Source: Acanthaster planci
Lineage: Eukaryota > Echinodermata > Asteroidea > Valvatida > Acanthasteridae
Length of the DNA stretch: 64,000 nt
Direction: 5' to 3'
Assembly (NCBI RefSeq): GCF_001949145.1
Contig: NW_019091422.1
Span: 581,670 to 645,669, forward strand
How positions within the stretch are numbered: the first letter of the stretch is position 1; each line of letters opens with the position of its first letter. A program made the translations under genes and the position numbers. Positions 22,925 to 32,999 of the stretch are shown one piece after another. The notes under the pieces are model-generated. The model was given only the letters and a program-made list of their open reading frames with translations, was not told the DNA's origin and searched no databases.

Positions 22925-25900
22925 TTACATGTATATGCCGTCATTCTGTGTGTTGTCATTGGGTACAACTGGGTACAACCTGGGGAGAGTCTGCATTCTG
23001 AAACCCACATCTTCCTCTCGCATGTCAGGCAGTACTTCATTGTCCACGAGGTCGCTGGTTTGTGACATTGTCTCCATGATGACATCTTGACGCAGGTTTA
23101 TATCTTCGGCCCGCTGGGCAGGGGGCTTTGGCAAGCGCAGTCTCAACCTCTTCAGGAATCTTGAGTGATTGCAGGGACGGTAAGGTTCTATTCTGTCAGT
23201 CTTTAGTGGCTTCAGGACTTTGATGAGCTGTCCAAGCAACGGGCTGAAGTTGAAGTTAATCTTGACCGGCTTGGAAGATGAGGCCCCAGAGTTTGCTGAT
23301 GTGTGGGATGACGTGAGGGACGAGATCCCATCCTGCGGTGTCCCCGAGGTGGAAGGATGTGCCTCATCAGTTTGGCAATCAGATGACAGTGAAGATGGCT
23401 GCGAGGAACCGGAAAGGGAGGATGGCATGGTGAATGACGAATCAGAAGACAAGGAGGTCAGTGAGGGTTCCGAGCCGTACAGCGGTGACGGGTCAGCAAA
23501 TGGAGACACACCCAAGAAGATGGGGATGACCCGCTCAGACAATTTGGAGGACATGATGTCCGTGGCAAGCTCCAACTCGTACTTGCCATACTCAGAGGTG
23601 GTGTAGCTTGGCGTGATGACCAAGACGCAGCGACGACTTGCCTCCATTGCTTTACTGAGCTCCTCCAGAAGAACTACATATGGATGGAAGGACAAAGATT
23701 AAAACCGTCCACCTGTTGATAACGGCATTACTTGATTAATTATGAAGGGCTGGAGTCAACATCAACAGAGCTGCTCAGCATAGTATAAAACTTAGCAAAA
23801 TCAAGGTTACCAGCTTACACTGCTAGCAACTGGTTCTCTACACTTTCTTGCTCAGCTCAACGAAATTAACTCAAGAAATAGGCCTATATACACTGAAAAC
23901 TTAAAATTTAACCCAAGGAAGGGTGAAAAGTGCAACTAGCCAAATATGGGCTGTGTTAACCCAATTTCTGTTTCATTTTCACCTTCAAAATGAGTAGATG
24001 TTAACCACTGCTTCGTTAAAACAAACCAGAAATTAATTTCAATCACCCAAATTGGGCTGAAACAACCCAAACGATTGGGGTAGTTGCAGTTTTCATCCTC
24101 GCTCCGGTTAAATTTAACCCAGGCAATTTTTCAGTGCACTGATGGCATCAAGCTTTGTTTACATGGGCACTTTCCTAATGGAGCAAAGCGGGGGCCCATG
24201 GTCTACTAACAACCATAGGAAAGCATACATATAGACAAAGTGTGGCGCCACCATAGTCTATCAATTAACACTCAAAAAGGGGCCAACATAATGACCCTAC
24301 GAGGCGTTCGTAATTTGACATTTTCAGAAAGGCCTGGGTTATGAACAGAGTAGAAAGAGCTTTCATGATAATTTTGAAGTGGACGGTAAATTCATGACAA
24401 GACCAGTAACGGACAGGAGAAAACTGAGCCTCACCATTGGAGGGTACTGTGTGTATTTCGGGGACGAAGAGCCTGTAGCCGTACTGCTCAAGATAAGGCA
24501 TGACAACTTGAAGGACGAACTTACGATCGCCATCTGACCAGCTGTANNNNNNNNNNNNNNNNNNNNNNNNNNNNNNNNNNNNNNNNNNNNNNNNNNNNNN
24601 NNNNNNNNNNNNNNNNNNNNNNNNNNNNNNNNNNNNNNNNNNNNNNNNNNNNNNNNNNNNNNNNNNNNNNNNNNNNNNNNNNNNNNNNNNNNNNNNNNNN
24701 NNNNNNNNNNNNNNNNGTCTTGTGTCTGGTCTTGTGACTGGTCTTGTGACTGGTCTTGTGTCTGGTCTTGTGCCTGGTCTTGAGTCTGGTCTTGTGACTG
24801 GTCTTGTGTCTGGTCTTGTGTCTGGTCTTGTGTCTGGTCTTGTGACTGGTCTTGACTACAACACTGGCCGTGTCCAAAACGGGCTTCCAGAGCTACGGCT
24901 AGGTCTATTGTCTACGCATCTCCACGCATTTCTAATGGAGTGAAGACCTAGACCTAGCTCTAGACAAGAGATTCGGATGCAGCCACAGTTGATCTGCTCC
25001 TAAACGCGGTGTGTGTGACTAACTTTACTGGTGCCCAAGTCAAAGTAAAAAAAACAACACAGCAGTACCCACGAACAAAAGTTACCAACCAGAATTGAAA
25101 AACCAAAAATAAATAGGAAATGGATCCCACAAAAGCATTTCGGACCACTGTACGTCCACCTGCAGAGGCATGTGGACTAAATGCCACCGTGGTTTTACTG
25201 AAATTCACCGATTTGATTTCTGTTGACGGAAAAGCCACATGGACGCACCATTCTGCTCATCGTCCCCATAGCGGCCATGGTACCAGAGTTTCACCTCCAG
25301 CGCCACCATCTTCCACACCAGAAGAGAAACGCTGACCATGAGGAAAGCTGATCCCACCACTACCCAGGGCAGCTCTTGGTAGTGCCGGACAACGGGCCTC
25401 GGTTTTTCATCTGAAATTGATACAGTTTGTTTAATCGATGATTTTGGAACATATTTGCCTCGTGGTAGTACCCTACTAAAAATGGCCTATTCAAACCAAT
25501 TGATTTTTGAATTGGATTTAATTGAAATGAATTGGTTCCAACTGGCAATCAATTGGTGCTCAATTGGTTTCAGTTGGTATGTTTTCTGTCCCATTTGTTT
25601 TCCCCCATCAATTGGAGATTTCAAAATGGGACGCGTTGGTTTCAATTGGCATTTTTTTTCTTTGCTGTTTATTTTACCCAATCAATTGGAATGTCAAATG
25701 GGAATCAAATGGTTCCAATTGGTATGCTTTCTGCTGGTTTCCCCCATCAAATGGATTTTTCAAATGGGACTCAATTGGATTGGAATTGGCATTGAAATGT
25801 TTTTTCATTGGTTCTTCAGTTGGTTACAATTGGTTTGAAATGGTCCAACTGAGAAAAGATTCAAATTTACTATTCAAACCAATTGAACCCAACTGGATGC

Positions 25901-28900
25901 CAAGCAAAAGCAATTAGTTTTGGAATTGGTTATTGAATTGGATCCAATTGGTATGTGAATTGAATTGGATCCAATGGGTAAGTGAATTGGTCTCAATAGG
26001 TAAATGAAGTTTGAGTAGGGTATTCTGAAGGGAATATTCATGACAATTATGAGAGTCTTATCCAATCACCTGGGGGGCTGAGCATCAGGACGTCTCGTGA
26101 CCAATGGCCGCCATTGTTGGCAATGACGCAGTAAATTCCATATGCCTCTTCGCTGACATTGACGATATCCAGCCTGCTGCCGATCCAGGGTGTCTCGCTG
26201 CCACTACATTTTCAAAAACAAGTCGGCAAGATGAGATAACGAAATCATTTACAGAAAATCAGGCAAGATATTAGAAAGATACAAAGGCTCCTCCGGTGAG
26301 AAACGGTTATTATAAGACAAACACACTTGGGAAGGAGCAGGGGACGCTAGACTTACGAGTCATTCATGTGTTGGATGAGCCTCATGTGGTAGGTGGTGTA
26401 GTGGGAGACCTTCCGCAGCACGCCGATCCCCAGCCAGTCCCAGCCCTGGCCGCAGCCCGACCACTGCTCCTGCGGCAGGGAGGTGTTGGGCCGGCGCCAG
26501 TAGACGGTCGTTAGCCGCACCTCCAGGCCCACATAGAACTGGCAGAACAGGGTCACGTTCTGGCCCACCTCCGCCGTGCGGTTGTGGCAGAGCTTGTGTT
26601 GAAGCTGCAGAGGGTCGCCGGTCCAATACCTCACTGCCATGCAGGGGGGGAAAAAAGGGTTCATTTCGGCTGTGACTGTGAACCTCTTTTAAACATTCAC
26701 TCCTGTGAGCAGCCTGGAAATATTCCATCACGCGTGGCACTGCATGAAACGAATTGATGTTTCCCATGGCAGAAAATGGAGCTGGATTGAGTTAGGGAAA
26801 GTCAAACATCAGGGTACTAAATGCAGAAACTGAGCAGTAAGCCCCACACGGAAAAAAATACATGTATGGCATTCCTATTTAACATTTCATCCCCAAATAG
26901 CATCATCTTCTTTAGAAGATAGCAATATCTCCATTTAAACAGACACATCTCTACTTGAGGATTACAAGTTAAACTTTTGTTTCATTTCGTGTCAGTCTAT
27001 TTTCCACTTATTAACCATTACCTCCAGGCACAATTCCTTAACTTCAAGTTGAGGTTCAATTAGGAACTTATTTCTAAAGTAAATGACAGATTTTGGTTCT
27101 GATGAACAATCTGTAACAACGCATGGAGTTGATAATCACCCCTTTATACGGGCAGGAAAAACGTGGTAATTTTTGAGTGGAAATGGAAATTAATATTTAT
27201 CACAAAAAACAACAACACTACATGTTTACTTATTTGTCACAACCTAACCCAATTATATCCTTTTCAGAATTAAATGGTCATACTTAGACCAGACTGGACC
27301 ATAATTCATCTGGGTTTGTAACTTGATCCTGCACTAGGAAAAGCTGCCTGCCCTGAATAAGTTTTGCTTGTCCTCGGGGCACGTCACTGAGGGCTGGATA
27401 GGACACTGGGTACAGGTGGGACTCTTGAAAAAGCCACAGGTGCATGTACATCTACATGTACAGCCATCAAGTACTGTTAACAGTGTTGGGGTGTTGTGAG
27501 ATACCAAAGAAATAAACACTGTCATCAGAACGGAAAAAGGCGGGGTAAAAAAATATTAGTTTGTCACTGCAGCATGAGATCCTATGGGCAAAGGGATTAT
27601 CAGGTATGGCCCTATCTTATGCCGGGGGTGTGACTGAGTCGTTGCACATTTTGGATGGAGATTCCCCTGATTGAACCTCAACTATATCACAGAGCTAGCT
27701 AGGAAGACACCCCAGTGGTATTATCATAATATTCCTGAAAATATCCAGATTCTGTTTACTGGAGCACAAAGGAGAGGAATTGTCTGTGGGTGTGGATATC
27801 CCTTGGGGATAAAAAGTCTTATTTTTTTTTGGAAGCCAATTTTTCTGTTTATTTGATGTTGGGGAAGAAGAGCGAGAAATTCATGAGTGGAAAATATATA
27901 TCTGGCCAACAGTGAGTTTTGAACAGTTGTACTCTTTGAGTAACATTTCATCATTTCACAATGTGACTCTCTCCATTGCTGAGTACGGGTGGTTATATAA
28001 GAAAAATATAAATTTAAAATTATCTTGACTTACTTCATGCATTTAACTTCTCACTTGAGTTTGACTTGCCAGTAATATTCAAGAGTTTCAAAAGGCTCCA
28101 TCATGATCAATTGTTTTATTTCATTTCTGTATCCCGGAAGTTGGTAAACTCAAAAAAGAAAAAAAAATAAAGAATGTCAGACAATTTGGGAGACTCTCAG
28201 ATCATTTAGCGAGTGTTGCTTTTACTGAAGAAATTGTTCAACTTGAAGAAAGTACCCTGCATAACCTTTTTTTTAATTCCCAGGAGGATCTGACAGACAT
28301 TTTGAACACGGAAGACAACGCCTTTTTTGTCAACCAAGACTAATCTTTTTGCATGCGAGGCACTGTGGTGCGATCAGTAAATCTATATATTTTGGTTACA
28401 TGCACAGCACTTTGGTTAAATTCAAGTGAATACATAAGACACTCCGATAAAACATACGATACAGCTTGATTCTTCCTGCCAGCAACAACATATCACAGAC
28501 ACCAGTAAAGGAAACAGGAAATCCTGTGAGGTTCCAGCTGGTACATGTCAAGCTAATCATATGTAACAAAAAAGTGTTCACCCTGACAGTCAGGAAGGAA
28601 GATTGGCACAAAGTTCTGCTTTGTTTGGATTTCTTGCCTGAACCAAATTAAACTTTCTTCTTTTAAACAACCCCAAACCTTGAAAAATCCTACATTGGGG
28701 TCAGTTTCTTTCCATTAAAATAGAAACCCACTGAAGTAGAAATACATCAGTGAAATTCTGTAAGTTAGGACCAGGGAACATACAAATGTCAGATGACAGA
28801 ATAACACATAGCTCTACAATCATATCTTATCTTGTAGGCTCACACTGGCCGTGTGACAGTATCACAACAGTTCTTTTCCAGAGAAAATATATTGATATTT

Positions 28901-31900
28901 TTTATTTATATTTGTTGATCCAACAGCACATTCAGCGCTAATTAAAGGATGAAGTGATCATTAAGGAGACAATGATGTTCAGATTTAGAGGTGGGAAGGA
29001 AACCCAAAGAATCAGGCAGGGACAGAAAACCCAATCCACATGCTGACCCAGGTGGGATTCAAAATTAACCTGGGTCGCAGAGGTGGAAGGCGAGGAAAGA
29101 GCCAATACACCATTGCCTGACTTCCCTAATTTGTATATGAAAACGAAGAATACTCACCATCCACTGTCAGATGGGTGGATCTGTTGATCTGGTGTGTTCC
29201 GTTGGAGGCGACACAAACGTAGGATCCCTCTGCCGCGTCGTCAGCGGACTGAAAGCGCAGGGTCTGATTGGCATCCACCGGTGCCACGATCGTGAAATTG
29301 CCCAAGTCCCAAGGGTAGGGTTCCATCGTGCGGGCGTCTGCTGAGAGACGGTACCATCGTATGCGGCAGAAGTTGACAGCCGCACAGGAGATGCTCTGAA
29401 AGCCCTTGGAGATGACATGTTGCTTAACAGTGCCTGCCGTGATAAAAGCTAAGTGCGTACCTATGACAGAGACAGAGATAGAGAGAGGGGTGGACACATT
29501 GGCATTACCAGGAAGGGGGTAATGTCTGTAGCTTATTCCAAGGGGAGGGGCAAAGATGGGGAGGCAAAGTCGGCGGCAAACTGACAAACCATCAATGGTG
29601 GAAAGGGGGTAATTCCAACGTACTTTCATCATTTTCAAATCCTGAGGGTGGGGTGGGAGCTAGGAACAGCCCCCTTGGGTGGTGACTGAGGGAAGTAGGG
29701 GTTCCAACCTGCACAAGTTCCACACCTTCATTTGGATCCCTTTTTTGATGACTGATAACAATAATAATAACAAAGTGCGCTTTACAAGACACAACCATTA
29801 AGAACAATAAATGGAACAAGTAAGTTTTCAGAACTGCTTTAAATTCATTTTTGCTATTGATAATTCGGATATGGTGAGGAAGAGAGTTCCATAGCGATGG
29901 TGATGCATGCATGAAGGAACGATGTCCATAAGTCTTAGTGCGAGTAATCGGTGTATCGAGCAGCAATGAGGAGTGATCGATGATGTCTTTTTAGAGAGCT
30001 TTCCACAAAGCTGGTATGTCGTTTAAAAAGAATTTCTAACCTTCTGTGACTGGGTGAACGGCATGGCCTTCAAACTGTTTTATATACCTTTTATACTTCC
30101 CCGTGCCAAATTAAAAAAAAAGGTCCAAAAATTACCATAAATGAATACATTCTGAAAAAATTTTTATTGAAAGTATTACAAGCTCAAATACAAGTTTGTC
30201 CAGTCGCTATCATATTTGCGGAGAACCACCACCAACAGTGTGCATCAGACTTTATACAATGAACATAACAAAACAGCACTGCACCCCATGAATTCCGGGT
30301 TGAAATGCAAAGTACAGTCAACGCTACACTAAAAGGCCTTTTGTGCACCGAACTACAAAGTTCAACCATTCTTCAAATCAAGGACTGAATTTTGACCTCC
30401 AAGCTGAAACTAATTCCATCCGGCCCTTCAGGCGGGCTACACATCTAGTTTGCAGGTTACAATTGAAGACACTCCGGCTAGGACTCAACAGACACAGTGC
30501 CCTGGAGTCCCTTGATTGCCCTAAAAACTACACAAGATCAACTAAGGTCTGACAATGAATACATGTATAAAAAACTGGCTTTAAGTGCAGGCCAAGAGTT
30601 ACCAAGAATTATCGCTTACTCACAAAAACTGTTGAAGTTCAGTTTGGTGGCAGACTGGGACTCATCCAAAGCAGCCACAGTTGAGTGCAAAATACTAAAA
30701 TTGTCATTCTTCCCTGGGCTATTTAATTCATTCAGCGCAATCACAACCGGGAAATAATCATTGTCCTGTTTTGTACACAGCGCTAATTCACAGTTCAGAA
30801 ATATCCTGTTTACAATACCGCATCCAAGCAACTAAATCCAGAAGTCCAATGGCCAACGATCTTTCTGAACTTAAAATGCACCGCTAGATTATCCAAACCA
30901 AATTTTATGAAAGAGAACAATATCCAACAGTGTTTCACTTTTTTCAGGCACTGTACCTGTACCATTGTTGTTATGCAATTGGCAGCTTATACATCCACCT
31001 CGCCCAAAAGAGTAGCTCAGTAACAGAAGGAAGAACTGATGTGCAGGTTTCCATGGCAAACAGTTGCCGTGGCTCTTCGTCCTGTTTTCTTCAGCCACGG
31101 TGGCACCTCTCCCCTGCATTCTGAAGGAACTGTTCGTTGGCATATAAACACTGCCTGTACAGGAAATGAGAACAAATGCTGTAAAACGAAATGGCGCCTC
31201 CTAAAACCAACTTCCTCCTGAACTTGAAGCTGGTCTTCGATAAAACATGACCAATTCACAAACGAATTGAAGCAGAGCTTTTTTAACATTCTGACATATA
31301 TTGGCTAAAGCTCGCGAACATGGGGGAAAAGTTCGCTACTAACAGAAAACACATACAGCCATTCAAGTAGGAGGCTCAACGTACAAATGTGAGTAGTCCA
31401 ACACCTTGCAGTTGCACCGCCTGTCAACAAATTTCAATGTTTCAACGCAAAAGCCACAAAATCTTACCCACAAAAATTTGTTGTTGAATTCATACTACCA
31501 ACCGCTGATGACACTGTTTGTGCTTAGCACCAGAAATGCCTGCCTTCATTCGTATTTCCGGAGGCACTTTTAACAACCAAACAAGTCAAGACTGCTTCCA
31601 GGAAAGTCCTTGACGAAAGTCACTGAGCTGATACCACCCCACTTAGCGCGCACTGCGTGTGTCGCACGTGCTAAACCGACTGTTCCATTTTCCCCGAAAA
31701 GTAGGGGGTGGAGAACATTTTCACTCCCCTAATTTTCCTATGGAAACTTTTCTGGCGCACAAAAGCAGAATGCTAAGTGATTTACTATCAGCGGAGGCCG
31801 ATCATGGTGTATAGACTATCTAAAATTTAAGATTTGTGTTGTCAGACACAATTGAGCACTGCACAACACAAGGACCCGATTTTGCTCACTCACACATCAT

Positions 31901-32999
31901 GTCCTGCTTGGATCAGTCCAAGTAATATGTTTTCAGACGCCTGTCTTTGCCTACCTCGTTTTACCAGGAAGTCTGAGGTATACCTTTTGAGCTGTAGATC
32001 TCTACTGAATTTATAACTTCGAGCATGATTGAAAACGTGACCCCGTCGTATTTGAATTTGAACTGAAATCTTCCAAAGCGTTAAAAGGACCAAATTTGTG
32101 CGATGCAAGGCAAGATCCGAAAAAAAAATTACCCTAGCTCCATAAATCAAAAGCACACTTTCCAGCTTACGACGCGAGGTCCAATTTAGCAAAGTTAAAT
32201 GTTACACGCGAGAAATTATTACGTCGTGTGAAATAATTATACTCTCACTGCATGGTGACAATCCGGGTGCTGCCGGTAAAAATGGGCGGGGCGAGGGGTA
32301 AACTTAGCTGCTACTCCCGACTAAAATGGCTCCTGGTTTGAGGCTGGGTTGCGGGGGGGGGGGCTTACTCACTGTACGGCGGGATAATGCAATTAAGTTC
32401 ATCGAGGGTGAACAGAGTCATTTGCTATCATTCGAACATCTATATTGCAAGACAGTTCTATTGTTCCATAAGGGAACCTACTTTGTGCATACGATGTTGA
32501 ACAAAAGCCCTGGCCTGCCAGATGACATGCAAATCCTCTACACGTGTACTTTGAGAGAAAAGGGGATTAATCAACGAGAAATGACCGTCGTATGCCCCAT
32601 GGGGGGCTTTTATTTCAGAACAAGGAACAAGACTTTGCTGGGAAAATTAATTAAGAAAAAAACATGGTGTCCAGTCATTCGTAAGTGCAGTGAAGCAAGT
32701 CTGAGTATCACTGCAAAGCTTATGAATCATTTTTGAGATGTAACAAGTCACTGTTCAAGGTTATCGCGTTAACATATAAACCCACTTCTCGTATACTATA
32801 TAAACACAATCCGCGCATAGAGACGCCCTACAATGTACACGTAAAGGTTGACCTCAAATGGGTAAACTATACCCGAATAACAATAGGTAGGGACTCCCCC
32901 GGTAATTTCTGAGTAACACAAGCCAGACACAAACACGAGAGGCACACACAAAGCAACAATGGCGGCGTTATCTTTTTCAATGTCGCTTGACGTTGACAT
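22925..32999 (-). CDS. Interleukin-1-receptor-like Ig-Ig-TM-TIR receptor, with one exon lost in an assembly gap and a Ser-rich insertion in the TIR domain
   Basis: Single-pass receptor of IL-1R type. Firm exons: complement(22925..23673, 24435..24533, 25249..25410, 26070..26203, 26357..26633, 29158..29460); phases 1,1,2,1,1 match its neighbours. Ig1 (29158-29460) has CAAVNFCRIRWY...GSYVCVASNG. Ig2 spans two exons: CHNRTAEVGQNVTLFC, then EEAYGIYCVIANN. The TM exon has a hydrophobic span (VVVGSAFLMVSVSLLVW) and an IL-1R-like juxtamembrane EVKLWYHGRYGDDEQN. The TIR domain starts mid-domain at DGDRKFVLQVVMPYLEQYGY, continues SRRCVLVITPSYTTSEYGKY, and ends SRFLKRLRLRLP. TIR box 1 is missing from the readable sequence and probably lies in the N run. 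A possible signal-peptide exon is 32873..32999. The gene ends with an about 70-residue acidic tail after box 3. Confidence 0.8.
23891..24135. mobile_element. MITE with CACTGAAAA termini, 245 bp, in an intron of the Ig-TIR gene
   Basis: The left end is CACTGAAAACTTAAAATTTA. The right end, read in reverse complement, gives CACTGAAAAATTGCCTGGGT; both continue through TTTAACC and TGAAAA.TGCAACTA, so the inverted termini extend about 55-60 bp with indels. No ORF inside. It lies between the exons at 22925-23673 and 24435-24533. Confidence 0.65.
24547..24716. other. Assembly gap (170 N)
   Basis: A run of N lies between the TIR exon at 24435-24533 and a 12-bp tandem repeat. It falls in the interval where the exon encoding TIR box 1 of the surrounding gene is expected. 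Confidence 0.99.
24717..24856. repeat. 12-bp minisatellite GGTCTTGTGWCT
   Basis: About eleven head-to-tail copies of GGTCTTGTGTCT / GGTCTTGTGACT with few differences run directly out of the N gap, which probably broke on this array. Open frames through it (VTGLVSGL or HKTRHKTS) are repeat artefacts. Confidence 0.95.
24870..24979. mobile_element. Small MITE copy A (about 110 bp) shared with 36143-36253
   Basis: Starts TGTCCAAAACGGGCTTCCAG and ends TAGACAAGAGATTCGGATG. The ends are imperfect inverted repeats of about 35 bp (GAGCTACGGCTAGGTCT against AGACCTAGACCTAGCTC). The same sequence with about 20% differences lies in an intron of the other Ig-TIR gene. Confidence 0.7.
25490..26010. repeat. 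CAATTGG-rich tandem repeat, approximate period 70-75 bp
   Basis: Similar blocks containing TATGTTTTCTG..CCCCCATCAATTGGA..TTTCAAAATGGGA recur near 25577, 25650 (diverged) and 25721, each with several CAATTGG / AATTGG words, followed to about 26010 by looser repeats of the same word. Many blocks are self-complementary because CAATTG is palindromic. Located in the intron between the TM and Ig2b exons. Confidence 0.7.
26634..29157. other. Intron between Ig1 and Ig2 of the first Ig-TIR gene
   Basis: 2.5 kb. Mostly AT-rich unique sequence. A short Cys-rich minus-strand frame at 27334-27525 has no recognisable domain. The dispersed repeat at 28975-29125 lies at its 5' end in gene orientation. Confidence 0.55.
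28975..29125. repeat. Dispersed SINE-like repeat, copy 1 (related to 63404-63568)
   Basis: Shares TTTAGAGGTGGGA, GAAAACCCAATCCACATG and CAGAGGTGGAAGG.GAGGAAAGA in the same order and spacing with the copy at 63404-63568. It sits just outside the Ig1 exon of the first Ig-TIR gene. Confidence 0.75.
29461..32872. other. Region upstream of the Ig1 exon (proposed 3.4-kb intron)
   Basis: Contains a non-LTR retrotransposon remnant at 29755-29966. The plus-strand ORF at 32326-32736 is open but matches nothing I recognise and begins in a G-run. No other gene-like signal is seen. Confidence 0.45.
29755..29966 (-). mobile_element. 3' fragment of a non-LTR retrotransposon (CR1/L2-like ORF2 C terminus)
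   Basis: The minus-strand frame reads RTKTYGHRSFMHASPSLWNS, LPHHIR, NEFKAVLKTYLFHL, which is the characteristic C-terminal block found downstream of the reverse transcriptase in many LINEs (G.R.F....P.LWN.LP..IR....FK..LKT.LF). It is followed on the same strand by a TTATTATTATTG-type short tail repeat (plus 29757-29772). The element is 5'-truncated. Confidence 0.75.
32873..32999 (-). CDS. Candidate first (signal-peptide) exon of the Ig-TIR gene at 22.9-29.5 kb
   Basis: The ATG at 32999 opens a frame with a hydrophobic core AAIVALCVPLVFVSGL and then PTYCYS. A possible donor TCGG|gtatag leaves phase 1, exactly what the acceptor at 29460 needs. In both neighbouring paralogues exon 1 also carries a cysteine shortly before this junction. 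The donor is not ideal, the n-region is unusually acidic and the intron would be 3.4 kb, so this is a proposal only. An in-frame ATG nine codons upstream is an alternative start. Confidence 0.35.

Noticed and set aside
23220-23606. 128-codon plus-strand ORF
   Set aside because: Antisense of the Ser-rich TIR exon; acidic composition is the mirror of the Ser/Thr codons.
24717-24856. CRISPR-like regular array
   Set aside because: Contiguous 12-bp repeats without spacers, in a eukaryotic intron.
24717-24943. Repetitive VTGLVSGL frame
   Set aside because: Translation of a 12-bp minisatellite next to the gap.
27334-27525. Cys-rich minus-strand frame
   Set aside because: Cysteines come from a TGTACATG-type repeat; no signal peptide, domain or splice sites consistent with neighbours.
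32326-32736. 136-codon plus-strand ORF
   Set aside because: Starts in a G-rich low-complexity stretch, no signal or domain recognised, no splice or polyA context; open by chance is plausible.
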